Origin: Imbricaverruca yamaguchii
Taxonomy: Eukaryota; Arthropoda; Thecostraca; Neoverrucidae
Direction of reading: 5' to 3'
Length of the DNA stretch: 64,000 nucleotides
NCBI GenBank assembly: GCA_034440575.1
Contig: JAOTOL010001563.1
Span: 518,001-582,000 of the forward strand
This document shows, one piece after another, positions 1 to 12,713 of this stretch. The notes under the pieces were generated by a model. It ran no database searches, was not told the origin of the DNA, and saw only the letters and a program-made list of their open reading frames with translations. Numbering within the stretch: position 1 is the stretch's first letter; each line of letters opens with the position of its first letter. The translations under genes were made by a program, and so were the position numbers.

Positions 1-1080
1 ACTTGTTCATTTATAGAAAGAGCTGGGAATGAGGTTGGTGCCATACATCCCAACCCGTTTTATTTGCGCCCATGTTGATACAACATGTGGAACGATCAGT
101 TTGTTAATTTCAAAGACTCACGCTTGGCTTTAGCAATAGCTTTTCTAACTCATGCCCTTGCCTTCTGGTACGCCATAAGTTTTCATGTGGAGCAATGGCG
201 ATTAAAGGCCTACGATGGCGTTTTTTGGGCACTGCTGACATAGCGACATTCCTCAGACCACCATGGGACTGGAATCTGCTTAGATGTACATGAGGAGCGG
301 GCAACATTATGCTCGGCACACTAGCAACATTGCAGTAAAATCCTTAATTGATAGGTCCCCATAACTCTCGCTGAACTTACCCTGTACATCAGCCTGGACG
401 AAACCCTAATCAACTTAGGAAGTCGTCGGCCTACGGCGACATCGTCTAAAAATTGCAAATAAATTGAAAAATGGTCGCTGGTAAACGGGCCGTCTGTAAC
501 ATACCGTTCAACATAAGGAGATAGCTATAGACTGCAATGAGCAATATTTTGTGTGGAAGTATGATTAGTAGGTTTTGTAAATGCGGTCGGGCACTGGCAT
601 CCAGGGTGCTAATACAATCATTATTTAGTATTCCTTCCAGCTGCCGGCCACGCCCGTAATGACCTGCTGGAGCTCCAGAGGGAATAGTGAGCATCAAAAT
701 ATCTGCAAGGTATGAATGATGCCAGAAGCTGTGCAATAATATCGTTTGCTTTGAAAACGAGAAAAGATAGTGAAGGTAGTATATACATACAGTATTTAGT
801 ACCAGCGCGGTGATTCAGTGTTGTTCTCGCCATGGGTGTAACCACGGATTCGAAATTGGGGGGCGGGGACAAGTCAGGGGCGTGGTAAGTTTGAACAGGA
901 TAGAGGTGTCTGCCACCCCCGAAAAAAAATCCTTGAAATTCAGCCACTTTTTCATTGTCACTTTCAGCCACTCCAATTCAATTTCAATGTATTAAAATAT
1001 TTTTCAGGTTTACTATTGTCAAAAAAGAGTTAATAAAAATAGCATCAAAATTAGCAAGTTTCACTACTTAACACCGCCTA
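1..1080. other. Non-coding, no gene seen
   Basis: Only short ORFs with no domain signal. A stretch near 825-880 (a G-run preceded by a 'ccatgggtgtaacca' segment) is echoed in inverted form near 3700-3810, suggesting small repeat fragments. I see no exon. Confidence 0.4.
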
Positions 1081-2290
1081 TGAACATTTAGCTTTATGTC
1101 GTATGTCCCGAACCGGGTTTCATGGATCACCATAGAGCAATGCTGTAAATATGCTAAACGTTGCCCTCCTGTAGCAGGAAAAACATAAAATATTGGACGA
1201 TGGTTTTAGTGCCATTGACCATTGACAGTCCCATTGACATGTCCCGGTTTGAAATATTACTGAAGGTGCGCCACGGGCTATTGCTTGATACAAGAGGAGG
1301 GTAGATAAGGGCGAAAAGAATGCGAGGCGACCAAAGAAATCGGTTTGACCTTTGACCTTAGAAATTAGCTATGTTGGTCAACGTTGTAATACGGTACAAG
1401 TCACGTCGAACGACACGTACTTGGTGCAAATTGAACCTATAGCGACGAATCGCGAGGACTTCGAAAAATCCAAACTAAACTTTGACCATGAGGTTTGACA
1501 TTGACATATCCAGGTTTAAAAATGCTACTCGAGGGTTCACCATGGGCTGTCACCTGACATCCATTGTTACGATTGTCTATTCGTTGTCCATTTTCTGCAA
1601 ATTCAAACCATAGCGACGAAACGCGATGGCATGGAAGAACTCAATCAACCCTTTGACCTTGAAACGTTCCGGTTTGAAATGGAGCTGGGTAGGCTTGGGG
1701 GAAACCACACAAAAATGTGAGGCGAATCTGTTAAAAATCTGTTACTGTACAACAATACAACACGAATGACACAACACGAATGACATTCATTTTCTGCAAA
1801 TCCGAGCCCTAGCGACTCAACGCGATAACATCGAAGAACTTAATCGAACTTGGACCATATCATATTCCGGTTCGAAATGTTACTCGAGTGTTTACCACAC
1901 GTTATTGTTTGATACCAAATTTGGAAAAGTTTGGGAGACAAAAAAATTGTGGACCAAAGTATCAGCTTGGCCTTTGTCCTTGACAAATAATTCGATTGCG
2001 TAGCTTTCTGTCACTCATAGCAAGACATGTCGAATGACGCTCATTTGATGGAAATTGAAGCGATACCAACCGAACCTCGCGTTCGGTCGATATCGCTTCA
2101 ATATCTCAATCTAATAAATGATGTTCACCTTTGACCTAGAAGTTTGACCTTGACATGTAACGAATTGATATGTTGCAGTATGGTTCACCACAGGCTATTA
2201 CTTGATACCAAATCTGGGCAGGTTTTGGGGAAAACGAAAAAATGGGAAGCTACCGAAGAACTTGGCTTACGTTGAACCTTGACCGTTAAA
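1081..2290. repeat. Diverged tandem-like repeat, about 300-bp period
   Basis: Phrases resembling 'ccggtttgaaat...ttactcgag...caccacgggctattacttgatacc' recur near 1250, 1510, 1870 and 2170, each followed by a G/A-rich segment and a 'tttgacctt' phrase. This looks like an old, strongly diverged tandem duplication of about 300 bp or several fragments of one repeat family. No ORF is conserved in it. Confidence 0.35.
2057..2099. repeat. Short perfect-stem inverted repeat
   Basis: The arms gaagcgata and tatcgcttc pair, followed inward by accgaac and gttcggt, around a five-base loop. It sits inside the diverged repeat block and could be a chance hairpin or a remnant of a small inverted-repeat element. 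Confidence 0.5.
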
Positions 2291-2334
2291 GTGGTAATGA
2301 GAGACCTATGTAGTTCCTTTCAGCGTGTTCAGTG

Positions 2335-3190
2335 TTAACCCGTGCCGTCTTTCCGGTCAAATCCTCCCACCCCGTCTCCGAGGGGGGGGGGGGGGGCGGT
2401 TGAAGACCCCCTCTAAAATCCAAACTAAGCATCGCACGGAAACGAAAGCGATGTCATCGAAAAGCGCTCGACGAGTAGGGTCCGGGTCCACCCTCCAAAA
2501 CAACTTCCCCCAAAAAGTGACGTCACCAGGGGGGCTAGATTTTCACGACTTTTCACGACTTACATTATGCTTTTGACTCTGGGGAGTTCATTTTGGAGGA
2601 TATATGAAAAAACAAAATTTATTTGGAATGAGAAAAGGACAGCGAAATGGACCAGGGCTATCATTTTTTTGGGGCCCCCAAAATACAAATTTCATTTTTT
2701 GTAAATTTCAAGATTTTGAGTTTTCAAGTTTTCTTTAATTTTCCTTTTCCGATGGGTAGAGCAGACCGGGGAACGTTGTTGGAATTCAACTTGCCCTGAT
2801 AAAAATGATTACTTTAGCCAGAATCCTCTATTTAAACTGTAATTTGGCAAATACGTAAAATTTATATGTAGTCAAAAACGAAAAAAAGAGAAAAAATTCA
2901 ACTAGTACGTTTTATTGCATCCCTGAAGATAAGCAAATGCTGAAAGTTTCATTAAAATATCTGAATGCGTTAAAGCGTGACGACTGGTTGAACCTTTTTG
3001 GAGGTGACCTCATTTGACCTTGAATAACTCGTTGACCCTAGATGACCTGACCAAAAAACTTTGAATCAGCATGTAAAATTGATGTGGGAAAAGGTATGCC
3101 AAATTTGGGCGCGCTGCCGCGCGCCGTTCGTCCGCTATCCGCGGAAAACCGAGGGGGCGGTTGAAGGCCCCCGGGGACGGGACGGGTTAA
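2335..3190 (+). mobile_element. TTAA-ended foldback/MITE element, copy 1
   Basis: Starts ttaacccgtgccgtc and ends gacgggttaa, so both ends read TTAACCCGT inward. Internal landmarks shared with the copies at 29069 and 55946 are 'gggtccgg.tccaccc', 'gctagattttcacgactttt', a run about regaining 'ctcgttgaccctagatgacc', and a GC-rich G-run near each end. There is no coding capacity. TTAA at both ends is the target preference of piggyBac-type transposases, so this may be a non-autonomous piggyBac-like element. That class assignment is inference. Confidence 0.65.
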
Positions 3191-4400
3191 TTCATTCGAA
3201 CGATCATAAACCCGTCGCTGAATGCCGATGCCAATACAATTGCGCCTCTGGCGAACTCGTCGCTGAATACGGATGGGAACACGACGTTAACTTGACATAC
3301 GTGCTTAAGGCTGCCCATGACTTCCCTCAGTAGTTTTGAAGATACCTGAGAACACCCAGAGTCGCATTAGTTCAATATATACATCAATATATGAACAGGG
3401 GAATGCAGCCTAAGACGTATAAAGCCTAGCGATAATGCAGATGTGTTGCCTTGCAGAGCACATTTTTTTAACCCAACCGAAAACAGAAAGTGATCAAGGT
3501 TCATGTGATTCAAGAATGGCCTGGAAGCAGAAATTTATAACGTTTGCTGATTTACTATTCGGAAATTTTGTGACGACAGATAGCCCGTGAAGCTCGTTTA
3601 TTGGCTACGTCGGCTTTTAGTATTTTTGGTGATTTTCTTGCGTATATATTTGATCCTGTAAATTATTATGTATAATCTTGCGGCGATGATACTCAGGTAG
3701 GAAGGCTCGGGGGGGGGGGGACGGAAACAAATTGGGGGGTGGGAAAAATCGAAACTTTTCGGAATTGGGGGGAACTGTCCCCCTCCGATGGCTACACCCA
3801 TGGTTCTCGCTACTACCCAATGGCTAATGAAGGGGGCCATCGTCATCCCCTGGATGATTTCGGCCCTCGCAGTACTGCTTAGACAATAGGCAGATCCCAA
3901 GACTACGTGGGTCAGGGCCGTGACTGAGAAAGCGCGTACTTCACACTTAACATATTATAATGGTTCCTGCGCCAGCCCCAAACATCTTGTCAATACCACA
4001 TTGTGTTTGGTGGAACAGCGTGATAAGAGCATTAGTGTACACAAGCCTGCAATCAGCTGATGAGCCGAAGGAGGAAAACAATCAGCGAGAGGAAAATTTG
4101 CCCAAGGCGATGGGGGTGCTTTGACGCGGTGAGGTCTGGGCCTCGTTCTTTGTTTGTACGGTTACCTTATTCGCTTAAGTCCACGGTAAGTTAACTAATG
4201 TGTGTGACATATATGCTTAGCCCTTGTGCCGCATCGTGTAAAAAGGTTGATCCAAGGCAAAGAGACCCGCTGAGCCGATTCTGGCGCATGGAAATGTCCG
4301 CCTTGTCTGTGATGGTGTCGATGACCTTCGTGTGGTTATTGACAAGTTGCATTTTACTTTCACCAATGTACCTATGTTCTGCGTGAAGGTTGTTTCCTGC
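3191..4400. other. Non-coding, repeat fragments
   Basis: No exon recognised. 3700-3810 carries a long G-run and a segment ending 'ggctacacccatgg' that matches 825-880 in inverse orientation. The short ORFs here lack domain signals. Confidence 0.35.
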
Positions 4401-6066
4401 TGACGTCTATGTATGTACATCTCGATTGCATTTGTCACTCAAGTAGTCACTTGGACTTTATAGGTAGGTAGTTGGCACTGCAATGTCGAATGGGTGCATA
4501 ACTTAGTAGGTAACTACAGCAACGTGTCCAGCTATTTTCAAGCTTCTAGTGCTTGCTATTTTAATGGCATGCAATTGCTAGGTTACTTAATAACTAGGAG
4601 GTCTTGGAATGATCACAGTAACATCTTTGTCCAGCCATTGCTAAAGTAAAATTTATTTTGGGCACTGAATGGGCACTGAATGATCCTGTAGTCAGCTTGC
4701 TCTTAAGCCCAAGTAATCAATAAATCGCTTTGCACCCTCAGCCTTTGTTTCATTCCTACCTTGCAAGAGTATTATAAATATGACATGCTCCTTGTGTTTA
4801 AATCCAGAATGTTATCCTCCAAGAAATTATGTACTTTTTTGGCAAGGGTTTGAATGAAGCTGTTTTATATTGCTCAGAAGGTTATTGCTATTTCATCAAC
4901 ATGTCAAAAACTTACTTTTGCATATAGGTAGGAGTCTGGCATCAGAAGCATGAAAGTATCCTCAAATTTGAATGTACAAAACTACCATCTCCAAATTTAT
5001 GGTTACGTAATTATTCTAATCTTGCCCCTGGGTAGCTTCATATTTGGTTGGGAGAGCTTGAGCATCCATTGTCAGTCTTGCTGAGTATTTGCATAGAGTC
5101 TATTGGCATTTACTGGGAAGGATGACATCAAAACTGTCTTTAGCCCCCTGGTCATTTTTTAGTTCCTCTGCCTATGCTCAGAACACAACTGCTACATTTC
5201 CAATGTTACTGAAGCGTAAGCATGCCAGGATACACCAGGATACACAATAACCAAGAACCAAATGTCACCACTTGGTGACTGATAATCAAACAACACACCA
5301 ATGGATGACTAATAACTGATCCATGGACCAGTAAAACCAATGCACCAATGCAATAACAATGAGCAGGGCTGGAAAATATGCTGCTGGATTTTTGCATTCA
5401 AAACATTATGCTCTCCAGAAAAGTATCTTGCGATTCATTCTCATCTGGAGATTGAATGGTGCTGTTTAACAGTTAGCCGATCTTTCATAAAGTGTTCAAA
5501 ATGGACTGGAAATGGGAATATAAGACCGATGTTGCAGCTGGTGAATATATCCACAGTATCATATTACCTCAAATTACATCTATGCATCCAGAATTACAAA
5601 GAATGAATCCCACATTGTCAATTAGTGACTAATATCTGACCTATGGGGTTTCTCTGACCTGGTTGGCTCTCCAAATTCTCAAGCATCACTCGCCCAGAGA
5701 TGAGTTCTGTGGCCGATCAAGGGGAGCCTGTATATGCAGGTATGCGAGTCCCCTAGATTAAAGAATAGTATGGTTATATGATATACAGAGCAATACACAG
5801 GAACTGGAAAGTGTACCTTAACCAAAAATTGTATGCTTAGAGTAGACACTACATCTGGTAATATGTTGTAGTCAGAAAAAAAATGTATGATGCAAGTTAA
5901 GAAAAATTAAGTATAGAGAAGTAAAGCTACTCTTCAATTTTGATTAGTATATTATCATAGAATAGGGTGTCAGTAAGACAGTGGTTAAGCTGAGCATCTG
6001 GCACACCAGATGCATGGTGTTTGATTCTTGCAATGCCTGCCCTTCCTGCCAGAATGAGAGGCATGG

Positions 6067-6118
6067 GTGCTGCATGACCAAAGCAGATGATGTGCCCATA
6101 TGCCCAAATAACCAACCA
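6067..6118 (-). repeat. Short dispersed motif, copy 1
   Basis: On the minus strand it reads GGTTGGTTATTTGGGC, then a GGGC-C-CATC block, then GGTCATGCAGC. Five further copies are at 17091, 46041, 52452, 57664 and 57899. The GGGCGCAT and ATGCAGCGCC parts of the consensus can pair as a hairpin. Confidence 0.6.
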
Positions 6119-7398
6119 GAGTGAGAGGCAGACAATGCCATATGGCCTCAATAACAGTATCACTTTCCTTCAGGATGTGATACTGATAAGATTGGCAATG
6201 GTAGCACAGTGTAACATGATTGGATTGTATGCTGAACTGACATGATTCAGTAGTATACTAGCTATATAGGGTATGCTATCCTACTAGTGTTATATTATGC
6301 TATATAGGGTGTACATAGCAATGGATTCAGCACCTTTCTTTGCGATGTGATACTGATGAGAGTGGCTATGGTGGCACAATGGTGCATGATTGGAGGAGTT
6401 TGGAATTTTTTAGTGTGTTATGCGATATCAGGTGAATGGTGCTAAGTAGGCCAGGATATATAGTTCCATTGGAACTTGGATTGATTGGGGGTATGATCAT
6501 GTACTTTTATAGGATCTTTTCTAGATAGGCTTAACCTGGATGGTCTTCTGTGGCTCTTATTAGGCCTTAACATTTTATGACTATATGACAATGCCTCAGC
6601 TGCTGAGTGCATTGAAAACTCACAATGCCAATGTAAAGTCATAGCTAACCAATGAACCAATAGATGGCAAGTAGCTATGTGATTTACAGGCAACCAACAG
6701 CAAACTGGAAGAACTTGGAAGTGAACTAGTTGATAGTGAGCATAACAAAATAGCATAGTTCATGGCAATGGTAGCTTCAGGATCAATCAATCAATCAATC
6801 ACTTACCAAGATCAGGATCAATTGGTGACCAATCATTGTACATGCTTGGATTGCAATATACAATATAGGTGCATGTTTAGTGATAATGATAGTCTGTCAG
6901 AAGTTGGTGCAATTGTGAATAGGACCCTTGTAGACAATTAGGCAACAACACTGTCATCCCAAGGAGAAAACTGAAGAAAGCAAACACTTCAGGAGAAAAT
7001 AAAACAGTGAGCATTTGTGGCTTGTGCCTCTGCATCCAATGAAGGATTCGGTATATGAGTAGTATGCAATTCATATCTTTCATAGACATATTCATACCAT
7101 GGATTATCTGATGGAATGAAATGAAAACAACATATTGCATCTCAATTGTATTGCCTTTAGAACTGGTTGCCTTATGTCCTCTGAATTCCAATTCAATAAA
7201 GCCACAGCTCAAATAATGCAAACATTCCCTTTTCCTTGGAATAACAACCTATTTCGCAGTGTGTGAAAATCGAGGCAAGGTAAAAAAAAAGAATGAACCT
7301 TTTAGTTGTATTGCCCTGCAGTATGCATGCAATATTGTATAATTTACTACTACTTCCTGATATGGCATCTGGGGCAGTGTTAAAGTAATGTTTCTTGG

Positions 7399-7865
7399 TT
7401 GTTAGGCATGAGATGTTGAAACAAGTACAGTAGGATGTCAAAATTTGCAGTGGAAACTATGCCCTGTAAGTTCTATGCATTACCTGTAAGTTCTTCATAC
7501 ACAATTTTGATCCAACAGCATACTCATACATGGACATTTTCCTTTTGCTTTGAGATACCTAATTGACATAGCTATTTTAGTGATAATCATAAAAAATACT
7601 TATGCTCATTAACTAATGTTGCATAACAGACCACATCATAGGCAATCCCCTTACCTGCACTTGTGCAAAGAGATACTCATGCTTCACAATCTACAATAGT
7701 AAACATCAGCATGATACCTATCATCAAGATTCTGTCAAAAGTCAGGCATGAAGATTTCATAATAACCCATCATGAACCACAATGTGGGACACTGTTGGCA
7801 GGGATGCCAATTTAGTGTTCTGAAAGTGGTATGCTCCACCCTATTTCATTAATAATTTATCACTG
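7399..7865 (+). repeat. Dispersed ~470-bp non-coding repeat, copy 1
   Basis: Starts near 'tgttaggcatgagatgttga' and ends 'caccctatttcattaataat...cactg'. The same order of landmarks is seen at 12714-13174 and, inverted, at 29931-30260. They include a 'aatcccctta' phrase, a 'gaagatttcataa' phrase, 'tgtccagaaagtggta'-like text and the final 'aataatttatc'. No ORF is conserved, so this looks like a non-autonomous transposable element of unknown class. Confidence 0.6.
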
Positions 7866-8371
7866 ATTTGGGGCCACCATCTCAGAATAACAAGGTTATA
7901 TAGTGTCCAGACTTAAGAATACCACAGGGATCCATCCAGTTTGATATGGAAAGGGAAGATTCTACCTGCCTGGACAATAGGTACATATGCATTGGATGTA
8001 CATATGTCTTGGTGGTACATAGTGAAACAAATTGTACTTAATTGTACAAATGTTCCAAGAATTGCCTATGGGGACAACTGTTGCAAATGTCCATTCAATA
8101 GTAGTAGAATCAGAAGTAGTATTTGGAAACACATTGGTACCATGTGTTGCCTAGATCTTTAGAGTGCAAATAGAACAAGATATCTCAAGCTATCCACCAT
8201 CATGATAGTTTTCAGCAGTGTTTTTGTCTCATGTATCCTGTAGTTAGTGATGGAGTCATATGCATTGCACTCATTTTATTTTTTTTCATATACAAAATTT
8301 TTTTTTTCATTAAAAATATTTTTTTTTTTTTAAAAATTTTTAAAAAAAAACCAAAAAAAAATAAAAATACA

Positions 8372-9425
8372 GCTTCAGGCACATGGTATTGCAGGTAGCA
8401 TCTTAAAATGGATAGAGTTGTGGCTTTCAGATAGACAGCAAAGAGTGATGCTAAATGGTACAAAGTCATCATGGCAAAATGTTCTTAGTGGAGTCCCCCA
8501 GGGGTCAGTACTGGGGCAACTACTGTTCATTATATTTGTAAGTAACATTGAAAGTGGCCTAAGCAGTAAAGTTTTGAAATTTGCGGATGATTTGAAGGTC
8601 TTCAGAGCAATAACAGGTCAAAATGAGCATTTCTCATTGCAAAAAGACTTAGACAAACTGGTGAAGTGGTCCGAAGAATGATAAATGAAATTTAATTTTG
8701 ATGAGTGCAAAATCATGCATATGAAGCAGCATATGAAGCAGCATATGAAGCAGCATATGAAGCAGCATATGAAGGCTCCATACTTGATGGGTGTCCAAGT
8801 GCTATCAGTGACTCAACAGGAGAAGGATTTAGGTGTTACTCTAAACACAAAATTGTGGGCATCAGAACAGACCAAGGAAGCCAGGAAGAAGGCACTGATA
8901 GGAACATTATGGGGCAATAAATAGGAATGTATCATACAGAAGTGAGGAAGTCATCAGGAAGCTTTACTGTGGATATATCAGGCCACATTTGAAATACTGC
9001 ATCCAAGTTTGGTTTCCTAGCTATGAAAAAGATTGTTAGCTTTTAGAGAGAGAGAGTACAAAAGAGGGCTACAAAAATTGTTAATGGTATAAGCAACCTG
9101 GGATATGAGGAAAGATTGAAGATAGAGGTCATAAATTCAAAATTAAAGTTAACCACAGCAGAACAAGGTTAAGGCAGACTGTCTTCACCAACAGGGTAGT
9201 AGAACACTGGAACCAGCTGCCAGAAAACATTGTTAGTAGCAGCACATTGAACATCTTTAAAAACAGCATAGACAATCATTATAAGAATAGAGGGCTTGCT
9301 TTTCAGCATTACAAGGAGGGCTGATTGACAGATTTGGTGGGCAACTGGTTCAGTGTACAGAGTGCAACCAAGAGGGGCCCTTGTGGCTCATAGTTGCACT
9401 AATCTTTTATGTCTTTATGTCTTAT
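8372..9425 (+). pseudogene. Decayed non-LTR retrotransposon (reverse transcriptase C-terminal half)
   Basis: The first ORF (8418-8681) carries the reverse transcriptase motif GVPQGSVLG and a KFADDLKVF active-site region. A later frame (8685-8924) gives the typical 'KDLGVTLNTKLW' segment, then stops and frameshifts break it. A five-fold 15-bp repeat at about 8715-8772 inserts HMKQ units into the frame. The N-terminal part of the reverse transcriptase and any endonuclease are missing, so this is a 5'-truncated, dead copy of the CR1/jockey-like type. The clade is a guess from motif style. Confidence 0.75.
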
Positions 9426-9454
9426 GTCTAAGAAATTGAATATGTTTTTCACTT

Positions 9455-9862
9455 AGATATAGAAGGCTGAGAGGAGATCTCATCAAGGTCTTTAAATTTG
9501 TCCATGGTCTGGAGAGGGGATATCTTGGGGAAATGTTTGAATTTAACAGATATGGTGCAATTAGAGGTCATAAATACAAAATTAAAGTTAGCCACAGCAG
9601 AACAAGGTTAAAGGCAGACTTCACCAACAGGGTAGAACAATGAAACCAGCTGCCAGAAAACATTGTCAGTAGCAGCACATTGAACATCTTTTAAAAAAAA
9701 CAGCATAGACAATCATTATAAGAATAGAGGGCTTGCTTTTCAGTATTACAGGGAGGGCTGATTGACAGATTTGGTGGGCAACTGGTTCAGTGTACAGAGT
9801 GCAACCAAGAAGGGCCCTTGTGGCTCATAGTTGCACTAACCTTTTATGTCTATGTCTTATTT
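9455..9862 (+). repeat. Second copy of the non-LTR 3' end
   Basis: Repeats the 9120-9425 sequence almost word for word (for example 'ttaaagttagccacagcag', 'cagaaaacattgt', 'gattgacagatttggtgggc', 'gggcccttgtggctcatag'). It has small indels relative to the first copy. It is either a local duplication or a second truncated insertion beside the first. Confidence 0.7.
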
Positions 9863-10550
9863 AATAGAAGATCACCTTTTTGACAGTCAAACACAGAGTA
9901 TTCTAACTGTGTTCAAAGTAATTGTGAGCACAGTATATGCATTATTAATTATAGAATAGTTGTTAGGTTATGTAGTGTTTCCACTAACAAAAAGAATCAT
10001 AGAAAATGTGCCCACAAGTAATGCAATACAAACTACATGGTGTGAAAGCACACGCACAGAACTACGTGCATGTGAATCTGATCAACTTTCTTATATCTTA
10101 TTGCTTCCTTCATTACTTTGGTCTACGTCAAATCAGCTGGCAGCTGGCACGTGATCTATTTTTGGGTTCAGAGGAATTTTCCTCATTTTGTGGTTGGATC
10201 AATTTGCAGTCAGAATTTGGTTGAAATGGCTAGTTGTTTGTGGTTCTTTAGTCAATGGCTAGCTCTCCTGAAGCTTTTAGTCACATTGCTCAAATTTCAG
10301 CTGTCATGACAAGGCATACATACTAATAAACAGACACAGTTACAAATTATAAATAGTGGAAGGTCCCATTGGAAGTCATGATGGGGAACATGATATTCCA
10401 CAATTTAGAGCATCTGAAGGCTACCATGATATGAAAGTATCGTGCCCATCAGTAGGCTACACATGCCAGAGTATTGTCTGTGCTTGCCAGCAGTGTGAGC
10501 TTGTTGGTTGTTGTGCTTGTGGGTATCAGGTGGTGTCTTGTGACATGTCT
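9863..10550. other. Non-coding, no gene seen
   Basis: Moderately AT-rich unique sequence leading into the 53-bp array. Short ORFs only. Confidence 0.35.
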
Positions 10551-12134
10551 GACCATGTGACTGTGCCATCAGATGTAGCTGGTACATCCCCTGAAGCAGA
10601 CATCTTACTGATGACTGTGCCATCAGATGGAACTGGTGCAGCCTGTGAAGCAGGCATCTGACCGGTGACTGTACCATCAGGTGGAGCTGGTATGGCCCCT
10701 GAAGCAGGCATCTGATTGGGTGACTGTGCTGTCAGATGAAACTGGTATGGCCACTTGAGCAGATATCTGACCAGGTCACTGTGTCATCAGATGGAGTTTG
10801 TACAGCCCCTGGAGCAGGAATCTGACTGGGTGACTTCTGTCAGATGGAGCTGGCATGGCCACCTGAGGAGATGTCTGACTGGGTGACTGTGTTATCAGAT
10901 GGAGTTGGAGTCACCTGGAGATGTCACCTGGTCAGATGCCCCTGAAGTGGGCATCTGACCAGGTGACTGTGCCATCAGATGGAGCTGGTACGAACGTCTG
11001 ACTGGGTGACTGTCATCAGATGGAGCTGGTACATCCCCTTGAGCAGGTGTCTGACCAGGTGACTGTGGTCAGATGGAGCTAGTACTGCTCCTGTAGCGGG
11101 CTTCTGACCAGGTGACTGTGGTCAGATGGAGCTGGTATGTCCCCTTGAGCAGGTGTCTGACCAGGTGACTGTGGTCAGATGGAGCTGGTACTGCTCCTGA
11201 AGCGGGCTTCTGACCAGGTGACTGTGGTCAGATGGAGCTGGTATGGCCCCTGAAGCAGGTATCTGACCAGGTGACTGTGGTCAGATAGAGCTGGTACATC
11301 CCTTTGGGCATGTGGCTGACCAGGTGACTGTGGTCAGATGGAGCTGGTATGTCCCCTTGAGCAGGTGTCTGACCAGGTGACTGTGGTCAGATGGAGCTGG
11401 TATGTCCCCTTGAGCAGGTGTCTGACCAGGTGACTGTGGTCAGATGGAGCTGGTACTGCTCCTGAAGCGGGCTTCTGACCAGGTGACTGTGGTCAGATGG
11501 AGCTGGTATGGCCCCTGAAGCAGGTATCTGACCAGGTGACTGTGGTCAGATAGAGCTGGTACATCCCTTTGGGCATGTGGCTGACCAGGTGACTGTGGTC
11601 AGATGGAGCTGGTATGTCCCCTTGAGCAGGTGTCTGACCAGGTGACTGTGGTCAGATGGAGCTGGTATGTCCCCTTGAGCAGGTGTCTGACCAGGTGACT
11701 GTGGTCAGATGGAGCTGGTACTGCTCCTGAAGCGGGCTTCTGACCAGGTGACTGTGGTCAGATGGAGCTGGTATGGCCCCTGAAGCAGGTATCTGACCAG
11801 GTGACTGTGGCCAGATAGAGCTGGTACATCCCTTTGGGCATGTGGCTGACCAGGTGACTGTGGTCAGATGGAGCTGGTATGTCCCCTTGAGCAGGTGTCT
11901 GACCAGGTGACTGTGGTCAGATGGAGCTGGTATGTCCCCTTGAGCAGGTGTCTGACCAGGTGACTGTGGTCAGATGGAGCTGGTATGTCCCCTTGAGCAG
12001 GTGTCTGACCAGGTGACTGTGGTCAGATGGAGCTGGTATGTCCCCTTGAGCAGGTGTCTGACCAGGTGACTGTGGTCAGATGGAGCTGGTATGGCCCCTG
12101 AAGCAGGTATCTGACCGGATGACTGCGCTGTCAG
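10551..12134. repeat. 53-bp minisatellite ending at the zinc-finger gene's 3' splice site
   Basis: About 30 units built on 'gtgactgtggtcag|atggagctggta' plus a variable 'tgtccccttgagcaggtgtc' part. The last unit runs into the exon at 12135: the true junction gcgctgtcag|atggagctggt is the same sequence as in each unit. Between about 11130 and 11880 four variant units recur in a fixed order (A A B C D), giving a higher-order repeat of about 265 bp seen three times. Confidence 0.85.
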
Positions 12135-12295
12135 ATGGAGCTGGTGCCGCCGCCCGAGCGGGTGACATTGCCAGCCGGCGCCCACTTGGTGCAGTGTTTC
12201 GTCTGCACGGCCATGTTCTACACGCGCGAGGAGCTTGAGAAGCATGTGAGAATGCACAGGAAGACGGACATCGTGAGGGCCGCCTCGGAGCACAG
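12135..12295 (+). CDS. C2H2 zinc-finger gene, first recognisable exon
   Basis: Reads MELVPPPERV and then one zinc finger, C21-X2-C24-X12-H37-X3-H41, ending at a GTGGGT donor. 53 codons plus two bases remain, which join the single base of the next exon to make Arg, so the phases match. The 5' edge is either a tcag acceptor or the start ATG itself, since the first three bases are ATG. If it is an acceptor, more exons lie upstream. The exon is GC-rich, unlike the AT-rich block before it. C2H2 fingers bind DNA or RNA, and the target is unknown. The upstream intron side is a minisatellite that copies this junction. Confidence 0.75.
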
Positions 12296-12319
12296 GTGGG
12301 TGTAGTGCCTACTGCCGAT

Positions 12320-12640
12320 TACTGAGTGGGATATGTCGCCCTGTCTAAACTGCCTGCAGACTACTGAGTGGAATATGTCACCCTGTCTCAGCCTCCCACT
12401 GAGTATGACATATTGTCTGTCTTGGCCTACAGCTGAGTATGACATGTCATGCTGTCTCAGCCTACCACTGAGTAAGATATGTCGCGCTGTCTCAGCCTAC
12501 CACTCAGTAGGACATGTCATGCCGTCTCAGCCTACCACTCAGTGTGGCATGTCATGCTGTCTCAGCTGACCACTCAGTTGGACGTGCCACACTGTCTCAG
12601 CCTACGACTCAGTAGGACATGTCGCGCCATCTCAGCCTGC
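12320..12640. repeat. 36-bp minisatellite just after exon 1 donor
   Basis: About eight units of the form 'cactgagtaggacatgtcat' plus 'gctgtctcagccta'. It starts roughly 25 bases after the exon 1 donor but does not contain that donor sequence. Confidence 0.75.
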
Positions 12641-12713
12641 TGCCTGGGAAGCAGAATACACCTGCCTTGGCTCACCACACATGTCATGTCCATACAGGGT
12701 TAAAATATTGGTT

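Larger units (their letters stand above)
4401..8360. other. AT-rich non-coding block
   Basis: This stretch is markedly richer in A/T and in simple words than the flanks and has no long ORF. It holds one copy of a short dispersed motif (6067-6118), a (caat)n run near 6785-6805, one copy of a roughly 470-bp dispersed repeat (7399-7865), and a poly-T/poly-A tract at 8275-8370 abutting a retrotransposon fragment. Confidence 0.45.
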
